This document shows positions 24,018 to 32,594 of a DNA stretch of 64,000 nucleotides, piece by piece (the stretch's first letter is position 1; the number at the start of each line of letters is the position of its first letter). Source of the stretch: UBA1127 sp965116355 (GTDB lineage Bacteria; Chloroflexota; Dehalococcoidia; Lucifugimonadales; UBA1127). Below the pieces are notes generated by a model. The model was not told where the DNA came from. It did no database searches and worked only from the letters and a program-made list of their open reading frames with translations. A program made the translations under genes and the position numbers. The stretch lies in contig OZ220679.1 in the NCBI GenBank assembly GCA_965116355.1, positions 1,426,001 to 1,490,000 of the forward strand. The letters run 5' to 3'.

Positions 24018-25364
24018 CTACATCCCCAGCCGCTCGCGCACGCGGGCGAGCGCCGCCGCCACCTGCGACGGCGCCGTGCCGCCCGGCACGTTGCGCGATT
24101 CGAGCGCCGTCGCCACCGTCGTGCCGAGCACGTCCTCGTCGAAGAGCGGCGAGAACGCGCGGTAGTCCTCCAGAGAGAGCTCGTCGAAGCGGGCCCCGTG
24201 CTCCTCGGCGTGGCGCGTGAGCTGCGCGACGACGCCGTGCGCCTGCCGGAAGGGCAGCCCCTTGCGGACGAGGTAATCGGCCAGGTCCGTCGCCAGGCTG
24301 TATCCGCCGCCCTCTGCCGCCTGCGCCATGCGCTCGCGGTTGAAGGCCGCGCCGCCCAGCATCCGCGTGAACGCGGCCACCGTCGGCAGGAGCGTGTCGA
24401 CGGTGTCGAACAGCCCCTCCTTGTCCTCCTGCAGGTCGCGGTTGTACGTCAGCGGCAGCCCCTTGACCGTCGTCAGCGCCGCCATCAGATGGCCGTAGAC
24501 GCGCCCGGTGCGGCCCCGCGCCAGCTCGGCCAGGTCCGGGTTGCGCTTCTGCGGCATGATGCTGCTGCCCGTCGTGTCCTCCTCAGCCAGCCGCAGGAAG
24601 CCGAACTCCTCCGACGACCACAGCACGAACTCCTCCCCCATGCGCGAGAGGTGCCCCATGCACGCGGCCGCCGCGTACAGGTAGTCGAGCACGAAGTCGC
24701 GGTCTGCGACGGCGTCCATGCTGTTCGCCGTGACGCCGTTGAATCCCAGCTCCCGCGCGACGGACTCCCGGTCGAGGGGGTACGGCGAGCCCGCCAGCGC
24801 GCCGCTGCCCAGCGGCAGCACGTTGGCGCGCGCGCCCGCCTGCCCGAACCGCTCGGCGTCCCGCTCGAACATCTCCACGTAGGCGAGGAGGTGGTGGGCG
24901 AGGACCACGGGCTGCGCCCTCTGCATGTGCGTGTAGCCGGGCATCGCCGTGTGCACGTGCTCGCCCGCGACCGACGCCAGCGCGCGCTGCAGGCCGCGCA
25001 GCGCGTCCGCCGTCTCCGACGCCGCGCGCCGCACGAAGAGGCGCATGTCCGTCGCGATCTGGTCGTTGCGGGAGCGGGCCGTGTGCAGCTTGCCCGCCGT
25101 CTCGCCGATGAGCTCGTGGAGGCGCGCCTCCACGTTCATGTGCAGGTCCTCCAGATCCGGGCGCCACGGGAACGCGCCGCCCTCGATCTCGGCGCGGATG
25201 GCGTCGAGGCCGCCGCACATGCGCGCCGCCTCGTCGGCGGTGATGATGCCCTGCCGCGCCAGCATGCGGGCGTGGGCCTGCGACCCCGCGATGTCCTCGC
25301 GGTAGAGCCGCCGGTCGTAGTGCAGCGAGACGGTGTAGTCCAGCGAGGTATACTCGTCCGCCAT
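24018..25364 (-). CDS. argH: Argininosuccinate lyase (ArgH)
   Basis: ArgH (448 residues) cleaves argininosuccinate to arginine and fumarate, the last step of the pathway. It is a fumarase/aspartase-fold homotetramer; the signature GSSIMPQKRNPD is present, with HTARSRNDQIATDMRLF and PGYTHMQRAQPV in the earlier conserved blocks. The ATG at 25364 overlaps the stop of the upstream MaoC gene (TGATG). A GTG one codon earlier is possible. It is the terminal gene of the arginine operon. Confidence 0.97.
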   Translation of the reverse strand: MADEYTSLDYTVSLHYDRRLYREDIAGSQAHARMLARQGIITADEAARMCGGLDAIRAEIEGGAFPWRPDLEDLHMNVEARLHELIGETAGKLHTARSRNDQIATDMRLFVRRAASETADALRGLQRALASVAGEHVHTAMPGYTHMQRAQPVVLAHHLLAYVEMFERDAERFGQAGARANVLPLGSGALAGSPYPLDRESVARELGFNGVTANSMDAVADRDFVLDYLYAAAACMGHLSRMGEEFVLWSSEEFGFLRLAEEDTTGSSIMPQKRNPDLAELARGRTGRVYGHLMAALTTVKGLPLTYNRDLQEDKEGLFDTVDTLLPTVAAFTRMLGGAAFNRERMAQAAEGGGYSLATDLADYLVRKGLPFRQAHGVVAQLTRHAEEHGARFDELSLEDYRAFSPLFDEDVLGTTVATALESRNVPGGTAPSQVAAALARVRERLGM

Positions 25365-25834
25365 CACGCCGGCCTCTTGGGCGTGAGGAAGCGGCGCCGG
25401 TACGTCAGCACCCGCGCGTCGTCCTGGTTGTGCACCCGCGTCTCGATGTACACGAGCCCCCGGTCCGGCCGCGACGCCGACTCCCGCACCTCCAGCACCT
25501 CGCTCTCCGCGTAGATGGTGTCGCCGGCGAAGACAGGGCCGTCGTGCGTGACGCGCTCGTATTCCAGGTTCGCGATGGCCCGCCCCGAGGTGTCGATGAC
25601 GCTCATTCCGACGGCCACGCTGAGCACCAGCGGCCCCGCGACGAGGATGCGCCCGTGCTGGTGCGACTGCATGTAGTGCTCGTCCAGGTGCAGCGGGTTG
25701 TGGTTCATGGTGAGCAGGCAGAAGAGGTTGTTGTCGCTCTCCGTGATGGTCTTGCCCGGCCAGTGGCGATAGACGTCGCCCACCTGGAAGTCCTCCAGGT
25801 AGCGGCCATACCGGTCTTTACCGTCGTGGATCAT
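25364..25834 (-). CDS. MaoC-like dehydratase/hydratase (hot-dog fold)
   Basis: This 156-residue protein has the MaoC hydratase motif: YLEDFQVGDVYRHWPGKTITESDNNLFC at the start, then NHNPLHLDEHYMQSHQHGRIL, with the conserved Asp/His pair, and LVLSVAVGMSV, the central helix. The fold hydrates enoyl-CoA or related substrates. The final beta strands contain VTHDGPVFAGDTIYAESEVLEV. The start at 25834 was preferred because longer frames translate an R2 repeat (yielding WIPAFAGKTG). It overlaps argH by one base, so it is translated with the arginine genes although it has no known role there. Confidence 0.87.
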   Translation of the reverse strand: MIHDGKDRYGRYLEDFQVGDVYRHWPGKTITESDNNLFCLLTMNHNPLHLDEHYMQSHQHGRILVAGPLVLSVAVGMSVIDTSGRAIANLEYERVTHDGPVFAGDTIYAESEVLEVRESASRPDRGLVYIETRVHNQDDARVLTYRRRFLTPKRPA

Positions 25835-25869
25835 CGTTTGTCTCGCTGTTCGCTCCGGGCAACCGATGC

Positions 25870-25900
25870 CCGTTTTACCGGCGAAAGCCGGTATCCAGGG
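25870..25900. repeat. R2 repeat, canonical CGTTTTACCGGCGAAAGCCGGTATCCAGGG type
   Basis: The core has inverted arms ACCGGC/GCCGGT around GAAA. It lies in the MaoC leader. Confidence 0.85.
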
Positions 25901-25940
25901 GAGGGCAGAGGCCGCGCACGTCAGCATTGGACACCCGGCC

Positions 25941-25979
25941 CGTTCGCCCTGAGCCTGTCCTGAGCCCCGTCGAAGGGGG
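25941..25979. repeat. R1 repeat, expanded CTGAGCCTGTCCTGAGCCCCGTCGAAGGG form
   Basis: It shares the GTTCGCCCTGAGCC...GAAGGGG frame with the other R1 copies and lies between the 101-aa gene and MaoC. Confidence 0.8.
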
Positions 25980-25987
25980 CGCGCGAC

Positions 25988-26293
25988 CTACCCGCCGATC
26001 ACCTTGTAGACGATGCGGTTGCGATTGCGGCAGAAGGGCCGGATCTCCGTGGGCCAGCGGCCCGAGTCCGCCGCCGCCACCCACGCGGCGCTCGTCACCA
26101 CGTCCGGGCTGTCGATCTCGTACACGGCGAGGTACTTGGGCGAGCCCTCCTCGGCGCAGTAGCGCGTCGCGCTGTTGACGCCCGGCACCTGCAGGAGCGC
26201 GGGGATGTGCTCCGTCTCGTAGCAGTCGTTGAAGTCGGCCTCCTTGTCGGGGTCGACGTCCATCGCCGCGATGTAGATGTACTTGTCCGCCAT
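25988..26293 (-). CDS. Dimeric alpha/beta-barrel-like small protein (DUF4286-type)
   Basis: This 101-residue protein begins MADKYIYIAAMDVDPDKEAD and contains WFNDCYETEHIPALLQVPGV-like blocks (here FNDCYETEHIPALLQVPGVN). The strand-helix pattern matches ferredoxin-like dimeric barrel proteins that bind hydrophobic ligands or act in stress responses; I cannot name a function. The ATG at 26293 is backed by GGAGGGCGAG. It lies within the arginine operon between argG and the MaoC gene, and an R1 repeat separates it from MaoC. Confidence 0.78.
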   Translation of the reverse strand: MADKYIYIAAMDVDPDKEADFNDCYETEHIPALLQVPGVNSATRYCAEEGSPKYLAVYEIDSPDVVTSAAWVAAADSGRWPTEIRPFCRNRNRIVYKVIGG

Positions 26294-26396
26294 CTCGCCC
26301 TCCATACCATCCCGTCGTTCTCGCTCAGAGCCTGCCCCGTACTCCGATACGGGGCGGGAACCCGTCCTTTGCGACGCCCGCCGCGCCGGCGCGGGG

Positions 26397-27593
26397 CTAT
26401 CGCGCCTGCCGCCTGGCCTGCGTCCGAACCGGCAGCCCGAAGACCTTGATAAAGCCCACCGACGCCTGGTGGTCGAACTGGTCCGCCTCGTCGTACGTCG
26501 CAAGGCCGTAGTCGTACAGCGCGTGGGGCGACTGCCGCCCGACGACGTTGCACGCGCCCTTGTGCAGCCGCACCCGCACCGTGCCCGAGACGAACTGCTG
26601 CGTGCTGTCCACGTAGGCGTCCAGGTCCTCGCGGTGCTTGGTGAACCAGAGGCCGTTGTAGACGATGTCCGCGTACTGCTGCGCGACGATTTCCTTGAAG
26701 CGCACCTGCTCCTTGCCCAGCGTCAGCGTCTCCAGCGACCGGTGCGCCGCGTGCAGCACAACGCCCGCCGGCGCCTCGTAGATCTCGCGCGACTTGATGC
26801 CCACCAGCCGGTTCTCCAGGTGGTCGATGCGTCCGACGCCGTGCTCTCCCGCCAGCGCGTTCAGGTGCAGCACCAGCGCCACCCCGCCCAGCGTCTCGCC
26901 GTTGACGGACACGGGCACGCCCTTCTCGAAGCCGATCTCCAGGTACAACGGCGTGTCCGGGCTGTCCGCCACGGAGCGCGTCCACGCGTAGATGTCCTCC
27001 GGCGGCTCCTGCCACGGGTCCTCCAGCACGCCCGCCTCGATGGACCGGCCCCACAGGTTCTCGTCGACGGAGTAGGGGCTGGCCTTGGTGTTGGGCACGG
27101 GCACGTTGTGCGCCGCCGCGTACTCGATCTCCTCGTCGCGGCTCATGCCCCACTCGCGGGCCGGCGCGATGACCCGCAGGTCAGGCGCCAGCGCGCCGAC
27201 GCTCACGTCGAAGCGCACCTGGTCGTTGCCCTTGCCCGTGCAGCCGTGCGCGACAAACTCCGCGCCCTCCTCGAGCGCGACGTTGGCCATGTACTCGGCG
27301 ATGAGCGGCCGCGCAAGGGCTGTCGCCAGCGGGTACTGGGCCTCGTAGATGGCGCCGGCGCGCAGCGCGGGCCACACGAAGCGCTCGACGAAGGCGTCCT
27401 GCCCGTCGAGGACGATGGCCTTCTCCGCGCCGGTGGCCAGGGCCTTCTGCCGCACCTCTTCCAGGTCGCGGCCCTGCCCCAGCTCCGCCGTCAGCGTGAT
27501 GACCTCGGCGTCGTAGCGCTCCTTGATCCACGGAATGGCCACGGACGTGTCCAGCCCGCCGCTGTATGCCAGCACAACCTTCTGCTTCGCCAT
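26397..27593 (-). CDS. argG: Argininosuccinate synthase (ArgG)
   Basis: ArgG (398 residues) joins citrulline and aspartate with ATP. The P-loop LAYSGGLDTSVAIPW is at residues 9-22, with EVITLTAELGQGRDLEEVR, HGCTGKGNDQVRF and REWGMSRDEEIEYA following as expected. The C-terminal part (residues about 250 onward) has the synthetase domain with SREIYEAPAG and HRSLETLTL. The ATG at 27593 follows AGGGCGGGAC. It is separated from argD by an R1 repeat but lies in the same operon. Confidence 0.97.
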   Translation of the reverse strand: MAKQKVVLAYSGGLDTSVAIPWIKERYDAEVITLTAELGQGRDLEEVRQKALATGAEKAIVLDGQDAFVERFVWPALRAGAIYEAQYPLATALARPLIAEYMANVALEEGAEFVAHGCTGKGNDQVRFDVSVGALAPDLRVIAPAREWGMSRDEEIEYAAAHNVPVPNTKASPYSVDENLWGRSIEAGVLEDPWQEPPEDIYAWTRSVADSPDTPLYLEIGFEKGVPVSVNGETLGGVALVLHLNALAGEHGVGRIDHLENRLVGIKSREIYEAPAGVVLHAAHRSLETLTLGKEQVRFKEIVAQQYADIVYNGLWFTKHREDLDAYVDSTQQFVSGTVRVRLHKGACNVVGRQSPHALYDYGLATYDEADQFDHQASVGFIKVFGLPVRTQARRQAR

Positions 27594-27651
27594 GTCCCGC
27601 CCTTCTGCTTGGTCTGACCTCTACTCTGTCATACCCCAAACCGTCCATTTG

Positions 27652-27679
27652 GCCCTTCGACAGGCTCAGGGCGAACGGA
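27652..27679. repeat. R1 repeat
   Basis: CCCTTCGACAGGCTCAGGGCGAACGG, the core R1 form, lies in the argG-argD gap. Confidence 0.85.
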
Positions 27680-27696
27680 CACTGGGGTGGTTCCCG

Positions 27697-28902
27697 CTAC
27701 GCCTTGCTGACGCGCTCCACCGCGTCCACCAGCGCCCGCTCGAAGCGGTCCACCGCGATGTCCACCTCGGCCTCCGAGACGTTCAGCGCGGGCATGAAGC
27801 GCACGGCCGTGGGCCGCACCGGGTTCAGCAGCAGCCCGCCCGCGTTGCAGGACGTGACCACCTCGCCCGCGATCGCCTCGTGGAACTCGACGGCCAGCAG
27901 CAGGCCCATGCCGCGGACCTCCTTCACGGAGCCCTCGTGCGCGGCCTTCACCCGCTCGAGCCCCGTCTTCAGGCGCTCGCCCATGACGCGGCCGTGGTCG
28001 ACCCAGCCGCCGTCGATGACCTCCTTGACGACGGAGTAGGCGGCGGCCGCGGTGAGGGCGTTGCCGCCGTAGGTGCTGCCGTGGTCGCCGGGGCGCAGCA
28101 CGTCGCACGAGTCCTTGCACATGAACGCGCCGATTGGCACGCCGCCGCCCATGGCCTTCGCCAGCGTCATCACGTCCGGCTCCACGCCGAACTGCTCGTA
28201 GCCGAACAGGGTGCCCAGGCGGCCGATGCCCGTCTGGATCTCGTCCAGGATGAGCAGCAGCCCCTGCTCGTCGCACCACGCGCGGACTTCCTTCAGGTAG
28301 TCGGCGGGCGGGACGTTCACGCCGCCCTCGCCCTGCACCGGCTCCAGCATGACGGCGCACGTGTTCTGGTTCGTCGCCTTCTTGATCGCCTCGACGTCGC
28401 CGTAGGGCACGTGGACGAAGCCCGTCATCAGCGGCTGGAAGTTGGCCTGGTAGTGCGGGTTGCCCGTCGCCGCCAGCGATCCCAGCGTCCGCCCGTGGAA
28501 GGAGTCGAGCGCCGTGATGATCTCGACGGCGCCGTTGCGGTTCTCGCGGCCGTACTTGCGTGCCAGCTTGATGGCGCCCTCATTGGCCTCCGCGCCGCTG
28601 TTGCACAGGAAGACCTTGTCCAGGGTGCTGTTCTCCACAAGGATCTGCACCAGCTTGAGCTGCGGCAGCGTGTAGAACTGGTTCGACGTCTGGATCAGCG
28701 TCGAGGCCTGCTCCGCGATGGCCTGCACCATCACCGGCGGGCAGTGGCCGAGGCAGTCGACCGCCCACCCCGCGGTGAAGTCCAGGTACTCTTTGCCGTC
28801 GGTGTCCCAGACGCGGGACCCCTGGCCGCGCTCGATCACGACGGGCTGACGGCGCACCGTCCCCATGTAGTATTGCTTTTCCGTCTCTATGTACTGGTTC
28901 AC
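27697..28902 (-). CDS. argD: Acetylornithine aminotransferase (ArgD)
   Basis: ArgD (401 residues) is a class III PLP aminotransferase converting N-acetylglutamate semialdehyde to N-acetylornithine. AMLEPVQGEGGVNVP, LLILDEIQTGIGRLGTLF and MTLAKAMGGGVPIGA hold the cofactor pocket, with the Schiff-base Lys in TLAKAMGGG. FCNSGAEANEGAIKLARKYG (LCNSGAEANEGAIKLAR here) is the substrate-side block. The start is a GTG at 28902 that overlaps the UPF0182 stop (TAGTG), a coupled junction. It may double as LysJ or DapC, as in other bacteria. Confidence 0.95.
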   Translation of the reverse strand: MNQYIETEKQYYMGTVRRQPVVIERGQGSRVWDTDGKEYLDFTAGWAVDCLGHCPPVMVQAIAEQASTLIQTSNQFYTLPQLKLVQILVENSTLDKVFLCNSGAEANEGAIKLARKYGRENRNGAVEIITALDSFHGRTLGSLAATGNPHYQANFQPLMTGFVHVPYGDVEAIKKATNQNTCAVMLEPVQGEGGVNVPPADYLKEVRAWCDEQGLLLILDEIQTGIGRLGTLFGYEQFGVEPDVMTLAKAMGGGVPIGAFMCKDSCDVLRPGDHGSTYGGNALTAAAAYSVVKEVIDGGWVDHGRVMGERLKTGLERVKAAHEGSVKEVRGMGLLLAVEFHEAIAGEVVTSCNAGGLLLNPVRPTAVRFMPALNVSEAEVDIAVDRFERALVDAVERVSKA

Positions 28903-31733
28903 TAGTTCTGCTCCTCCGCCAGCCTGTTTAGTTCCTCCAGCGACCGTCTCAGCTCATCCAGGGCCGTGTCCAGCGCGTCAATGGCGCTCGATGCGTCGCC
29001 CAGCGCCTCGGACAGCGTCTCCGCCCCCGACGGCGCGGTGGCGTCCGGCACGGGCGACGGCTCGTCGACGTCCAGCGACGGCGCCGGCGTGCTCGAGCCC
29101 GACAGCGCGGCAAGCGCCGCCCGCAGCGTCGGCCGCATGACCACCTCGCCGGCGTCCGCGACGATGACCTGCTTCAGCTCGGGGAAGGGCAGGTTCTCCG
29201 CCTGCAGGAACACCGGTTCCACGTACAGGATGGTGTTGTCCATGGGTACCACCAGCAGGTTGCCGCGCAGCACCGTCGACCCCACCTGCCCCCACAGCGT
29301 GAACTGCTGCGAGATGTCCGGGTCGTTGTCGATGCGGGCCTCCACCTGCTGCGGCCCGTCGAGCTGCTTGCCCCGCGGGAAGACGAAGTTCACCAGCTGC
29401 CCGTACCGGTCGCCGTCGTTCAGCGCCGCCAGCCAGGACACCATGTTCGGCCGAGCGGCGGGCGTGAACGGCATCAGCAGCACGAACTCCTCCCGCTCGG
29501 AGTCGGGCAGCTTCATGATCAGGTAGTAGGGCCGCATGATCTCCGGCCCGCCGAAGTACGTTTCCTGCGGGATGCTCCACTGGTCCTCCTTGTTGAAGAA
29601 GACCGTGGTGTCCGTCATGTGGTACTGCAGGTACTGCTGCGCCTGCGTCTGGAACATCCCCTCCGGGTAGCGGATGTGCGCCCGCAGCCCCGGGTGCCGC
29701 TCGTCGATCTCGTTGATGTCCGTGAACAGCTTCGGGAACATCTTCTGGTACGTCTGGACGAGCGGGTCCTCCGGCTCGATGACGTAGAAGGTCAGGTCGC
29801 CGTTGTAGGCGCTCATCACCACCTTGACGCTGTTGCGGATGTAGTTGAACCCGCCCGGGTCGTTGGCGAAGGGCGTGTCCGCCGGGTCCGTGAAGTAGGG
29901 CGTCGAGTACGGGAAGCGGTCGGACACCGTGTAGGCGTCCTGGATCCACAGCAGCTCGCCGTTCTCCACCACCACGTACGGGTCGCTGTCGAGGACGAGG
30001 AAGGGCGCGACGTCCGACACGCGCTCCTGGATGTTGCGGTTGTACTGGATGCGGCTGCCCGGCGTGATCTCGCCGCTGATGAGCAGGTTGAGGTCGCGGA
30101 ACTTCCAGGCGTAGGCCAGCTGCCGCAGGAACCCGTTGACGGGCACGCCGCCCTCGCCCGCGTACTGCGTATAGACGGGGATGTCCGTCTCCGTGGGGTA
30201 GGAGAACTCCTCTACCGCCGAGTTCACCACCACGTAGTCCCGCGTGTTCTCGCCGTAGTAGACCTCCGGTCGTTCGACCGGGATCTCGCCCCGCGGCGGC
30301 ACGTCCTGCAGGACGAACTCCGGCTTGCCGTCGTCGGTGTATTCGGTCACCGGTGCCGCCACCACGCCGAAGCCGTGGGTGAACTGCAGCTTGCGGTTGA
30401 CCCACCGCTGCGCCTCCTGCGGGAGCCGCTCGGGTGAGAGCTCGCGGGCGCTGACCATGAGCTGCTTGTACTCGCCGTTCACCGTGTACCGGTCGACGTC
30501 CACGTCCTGGAAGTCGTAGTACAGGCGGATGAACTGGATCTGGTTCAGCGTGTCCAGGAAAGGCCGGTGGTCCCACAGCCGCAGGTTGTCGATGATGCCC
30601 GGGTTCGTGTCGACGATCTCCCCCGTCACGCGGGGGTTGTCGCGGATGGGGTACGCCTGCTCGTCGATGCGGTTCAGCCCGAAGGCCGCCCGCGTCGCCT
30701 CGATGTTCCGGCCGATGAACGTCCGCTCCCGTTCGAGCTCCGACGGGATGACCTGGAAGCGCTGCACCGCGTTGGGCCACGCGAACTGCAGCACGATGAG
30801 CCCCCCGACCCACAGCAGGGCGATGCCCACCATGAGCCGCGTGCCCTTCAGCCAGAAGGCGTTGAGCAGCAGCAGCAACCCGCCCGCCGCGACGATGAAG
30901 ATCAGCATCGTCAGCGCCGGGACGCGCGCGTTGACGTCGGCGTACGTGGCGCCGACGACCGCGCCGTTGGTGGAGAAGACCAGGTTGTAGATCTCGATCC
31001 AGTAGCCGTAGCCGAAGGTGAAGAGGAGCAGCGCCCCCAGCACTGAGAGGTGCGTGCGCACCTGCGGCGTCAGCGTGAAGACCGCCCCCCGCAGGCTGAA
31101 GTGGACAAAGTACATGCCCAGGCTCAGGAGCAGCGTCACCACGAACGCCCCCAGCAGCCAGCCCTGCACGAGCTGGTGCAACGGCAGAGAGAAGACGTAG
31201 AAGGAGACGTCACGCCCGAACTGCGCGTCCTCGACACCGAAGCTGGTGGCGTTGATGAAGCCGAGGACGACGTCCCACCCGCCGGCGGCCACGCCGCCGA
31301 ATATCAGCGACGCCACCACGATGACGAACATCGCGCCCGCCAGCGTCAGCGGCCGCAGCAGCTCCAGCGTCTCCTCCGGCACCGGCGTCACCTGCGGCCC
31401 GCGCCCGTACCGGTACGTCAGCCACACGCTTACCGAGGAGATGAGGGCGAAGAGGGCGAAGCCCACGCCGAAGAGCCAGATGCGCTGCACCAGGATGGTG
31501 CGGTAGACGCCCTCAAACCCCAGGTTCCCGAACCAGAGGAAGTTGGTGTACACGTCCAGCAGCCAGAACGCCAGGGCGAACAGGCCGACAATGAGGCCAA
31601 GCCCGCCGCCCCAGAGGATCAGGCTCCTCCATGGGATCTCGGGCGTGCCCATCTGTCCCGGCTGCCCGAAGTTGGGGAACCCCCCTCCGCCGAAGCCTCC
31701 GCCGCCGAAACCGCCGCCGAAATTGCCTGCCAT
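28902..31733 (-). CDS. UPF0182-family membrane protein
   Basis: This 943-residue protein opens with a Gly/Phe-rich segment (residues 1-30), has about seven transmembrane helices before residue 330, and then a large outside domain. The blocks QFAWPNAVQRFQVIPSELERER, TNPGIIDNLRLWDHRPFLD, NGEYKQLMVSARELSPERLP and VNRKLQFTHGFGVV are UPF0182 hallmarks. The C-terminus (about 900-943) is a helical acidic tail. The function of the family is unknown. It sits inside the arginine operon, overlapping the argD GTG and 15 bases from argB, which suggests co-expression but not a proven role in arginine biosynthesis. Confidence 0.9.
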   Translation of the reverse strand: MAGNFGGGFGGGGFGGGGFPNFGQPGQMGTPEIPWRSLILWGGGLGLIVGLFALAFWLLDVYTNFLWFGNLGFEGVYRTILVQRIWLFGVGFALFALISSVSVWLTYRYGRGPQVTPVPEETLELLRPLTLAGAMFVIVVASLIFGGVAAGGWDVVLGFINATSFGVEDAQFGRDVSFYVFSLPLHQLVQGWLLGAFVVTLLLSLGMYFVHFSLRGAVFTLTPQVRTHLSVLGALLLFTFGYGYWIEIYNLVFSTNGAVVGATYADVNARVPALTMLIFIVAAGGLLLLLNAFWLKGTRLMVGIALLWVGGLIVLQFAWPNAVQRFQVIPSELERERTFIGRNIEATRAAFGLNRIDEQAYPIRDNPRVTGEIVDTNPGIIDNLRLWDHRPFLDTLNQIQFIRLYYDFQDVDVDRYTVNGEYKQLMVSARELSPERLPQEAQRWVNRKLQFTHGFGVVAAPVTEYTDDGKPEFVLQDVPPRGEIPVERPEVYYGENTRDYVVVNSAVEEFSYPTETDIPVYTQYAGEGGVPVNGFLRQLAYAWKFRDLNLLISGEITPGSRIQYNRNIQERVSDVAPFLVLDSDPYVVVENGELLWIQDAYTVSDRFPYSTPYFTDPADTPFANDPGGFNYIRNSVKVVMSAYNGDLTFYVIEPEDPLVQTYQKMFPKLFTDINEIDERHPGLRAHIRYPEGMFQTQAQQYLQYHMTDTTVFFNKEDQWSIPQETYFGGPEIMRPYYLIMKLPDSEREEFVLLMPFTPAARPNMVSWLAALNDGDRYGQLVNFVFPRGKQLDGPQQVEARIDNDPDISQQFTLWGQVGSTVLRGNLLVVPMDNTILYVEPVFLQAENLPFPELKQVIVADAGEVVMRPTLRAALAALSGSSTPAPSLDVDEPSPVPDATAPSGAETLSEALGDASSAIDALDTALDELRRSLEELNRLAEEQN

Positions 31734-31748
31734 CTGCTTCTCCTTGCC

Positions 31749-32537
31749 CTAGCCTACCCGCGTTCCCTTGCCCTTGCCCTCAAGGCATTCCAACAGGGCG
31801 TGGGGGCCGCGGCCGTCCAGGATCTCCGTCGTTCCCACGTGGGGCAGCGCCTTCAGGCACGCCTCCAGCTTGGGGATCATGCCTCCGGCGGCCACCCCGT
31901 GCTCGATGAGCGCCTGCGCCTGCGCCGGCAGCAGCCGGGGGATCTTCCGCCGCGACGCGTCCATCACGCCGTCCACGTCCGTCAGGTATATGAGCCGCTC
32001 GGCTTCCAGCGCGGCCGCGAGCTCGCCCGCCGCCACGTCGCCGTTGATGTTGTAAAGCGTCGCCTCCGAGCTGCCGTTCAGCCCGACGGCCACCGGCGCG
32101 ATGATGGGGATCCACCCCATCGACGTCATCTCCCGCACCGGCCCCGCGTCGACGTCCGTGATGTCGCCGACGTAGCCCAGGTCCGGGTCCAGCGTCCTGG
32201 CCTGCAGGATGCCGCCGTCGGCCCCGCTGAAGCCCATCGCCTTCCCGCCCAGCGCCAGCACCGACGCGACGAGCTGCTTGTTCACCAGCCCCGTCAGCAC
32301 CGCCAGCACGATGTCCAGCGCGGCCTCGTCCGTGACGCGCATGCCGCGCACGAACCGCGGTGCCGCGCCCGTGCGCTCCATCCACTTGCTGATCACCTGC
32401 CCGCCGCCGTGGACGACCACCGGCGCGAGCCCCTGCCGCTGCATCGCGACGACGTCTTCCAGCGTCGTGTCGCCGCTTCCCAGCGTGCTCCCGCCGATCT
32501 TGATGACGATGGGCCTTTGCCCCTTGGGGTCGCTCAC
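31749..32537 (-). CDS. argB: Acetylglutamate kinase (ArgB)
   Basis: ArgB (262 residues) phosphorylates N-acetylglutamate. It is an amino-acid kinase: IVIKIGGSTL at residues 10-19 is the nucleotide glycine loop, PVVVHGGGQVISKWM the acetylglutamate loop, and LTDVDGVMD with MIPKLEACLKAL the ATP side. It shows no N-terminal extension of the arginine-sensitive hexameric type, so feedback control is probably weak; this is an inference. It is preceded by a GC-rich hairpin after argJ. Confidence 0.96.
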   Translation of the reverse strand: MSDPKGQRPIVIKIGGSTLGSGDTTLEDVVAMQRQGLAPVVVHGGGQVISKWMERTGAAPRFVRGMRVTDEAALDIVLAVLTGLVNKQLVASVLALGGKAMGFSGADGGILQARTLDPDLGYVGDITDVDAGPVREMTSMGWIPIIAPVAVGLNGSSEATLYNINGDVAAGELAAALEAERLIYLTDVDGVMDASRRKIPRLLPAQAQALIEHGVAAGGMIPKLEACLKALPHVGTTEILDGRGPHALLECLEGKGKGTRVG

Positions 32538-32560
32538 CTTTCCCTCTTGCCAAGATGAAG

Positions 32561-32588
32561 GCGCCGCGCCCCATGCAGGGCGCGGCGC
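32561..32588 (-). terminator. Stem-loop between argJ and argB
   Basis: GCGCCGCGCCC and its complement form an 11-base perfect stem around CATGCA. On the minus strand CTTCATCTT follows. Because argB lies immediately downstream, it may attenuate rather than stop transcription. Confidence 0.5.
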
Positions 32589-32594
32589 TCCGTC

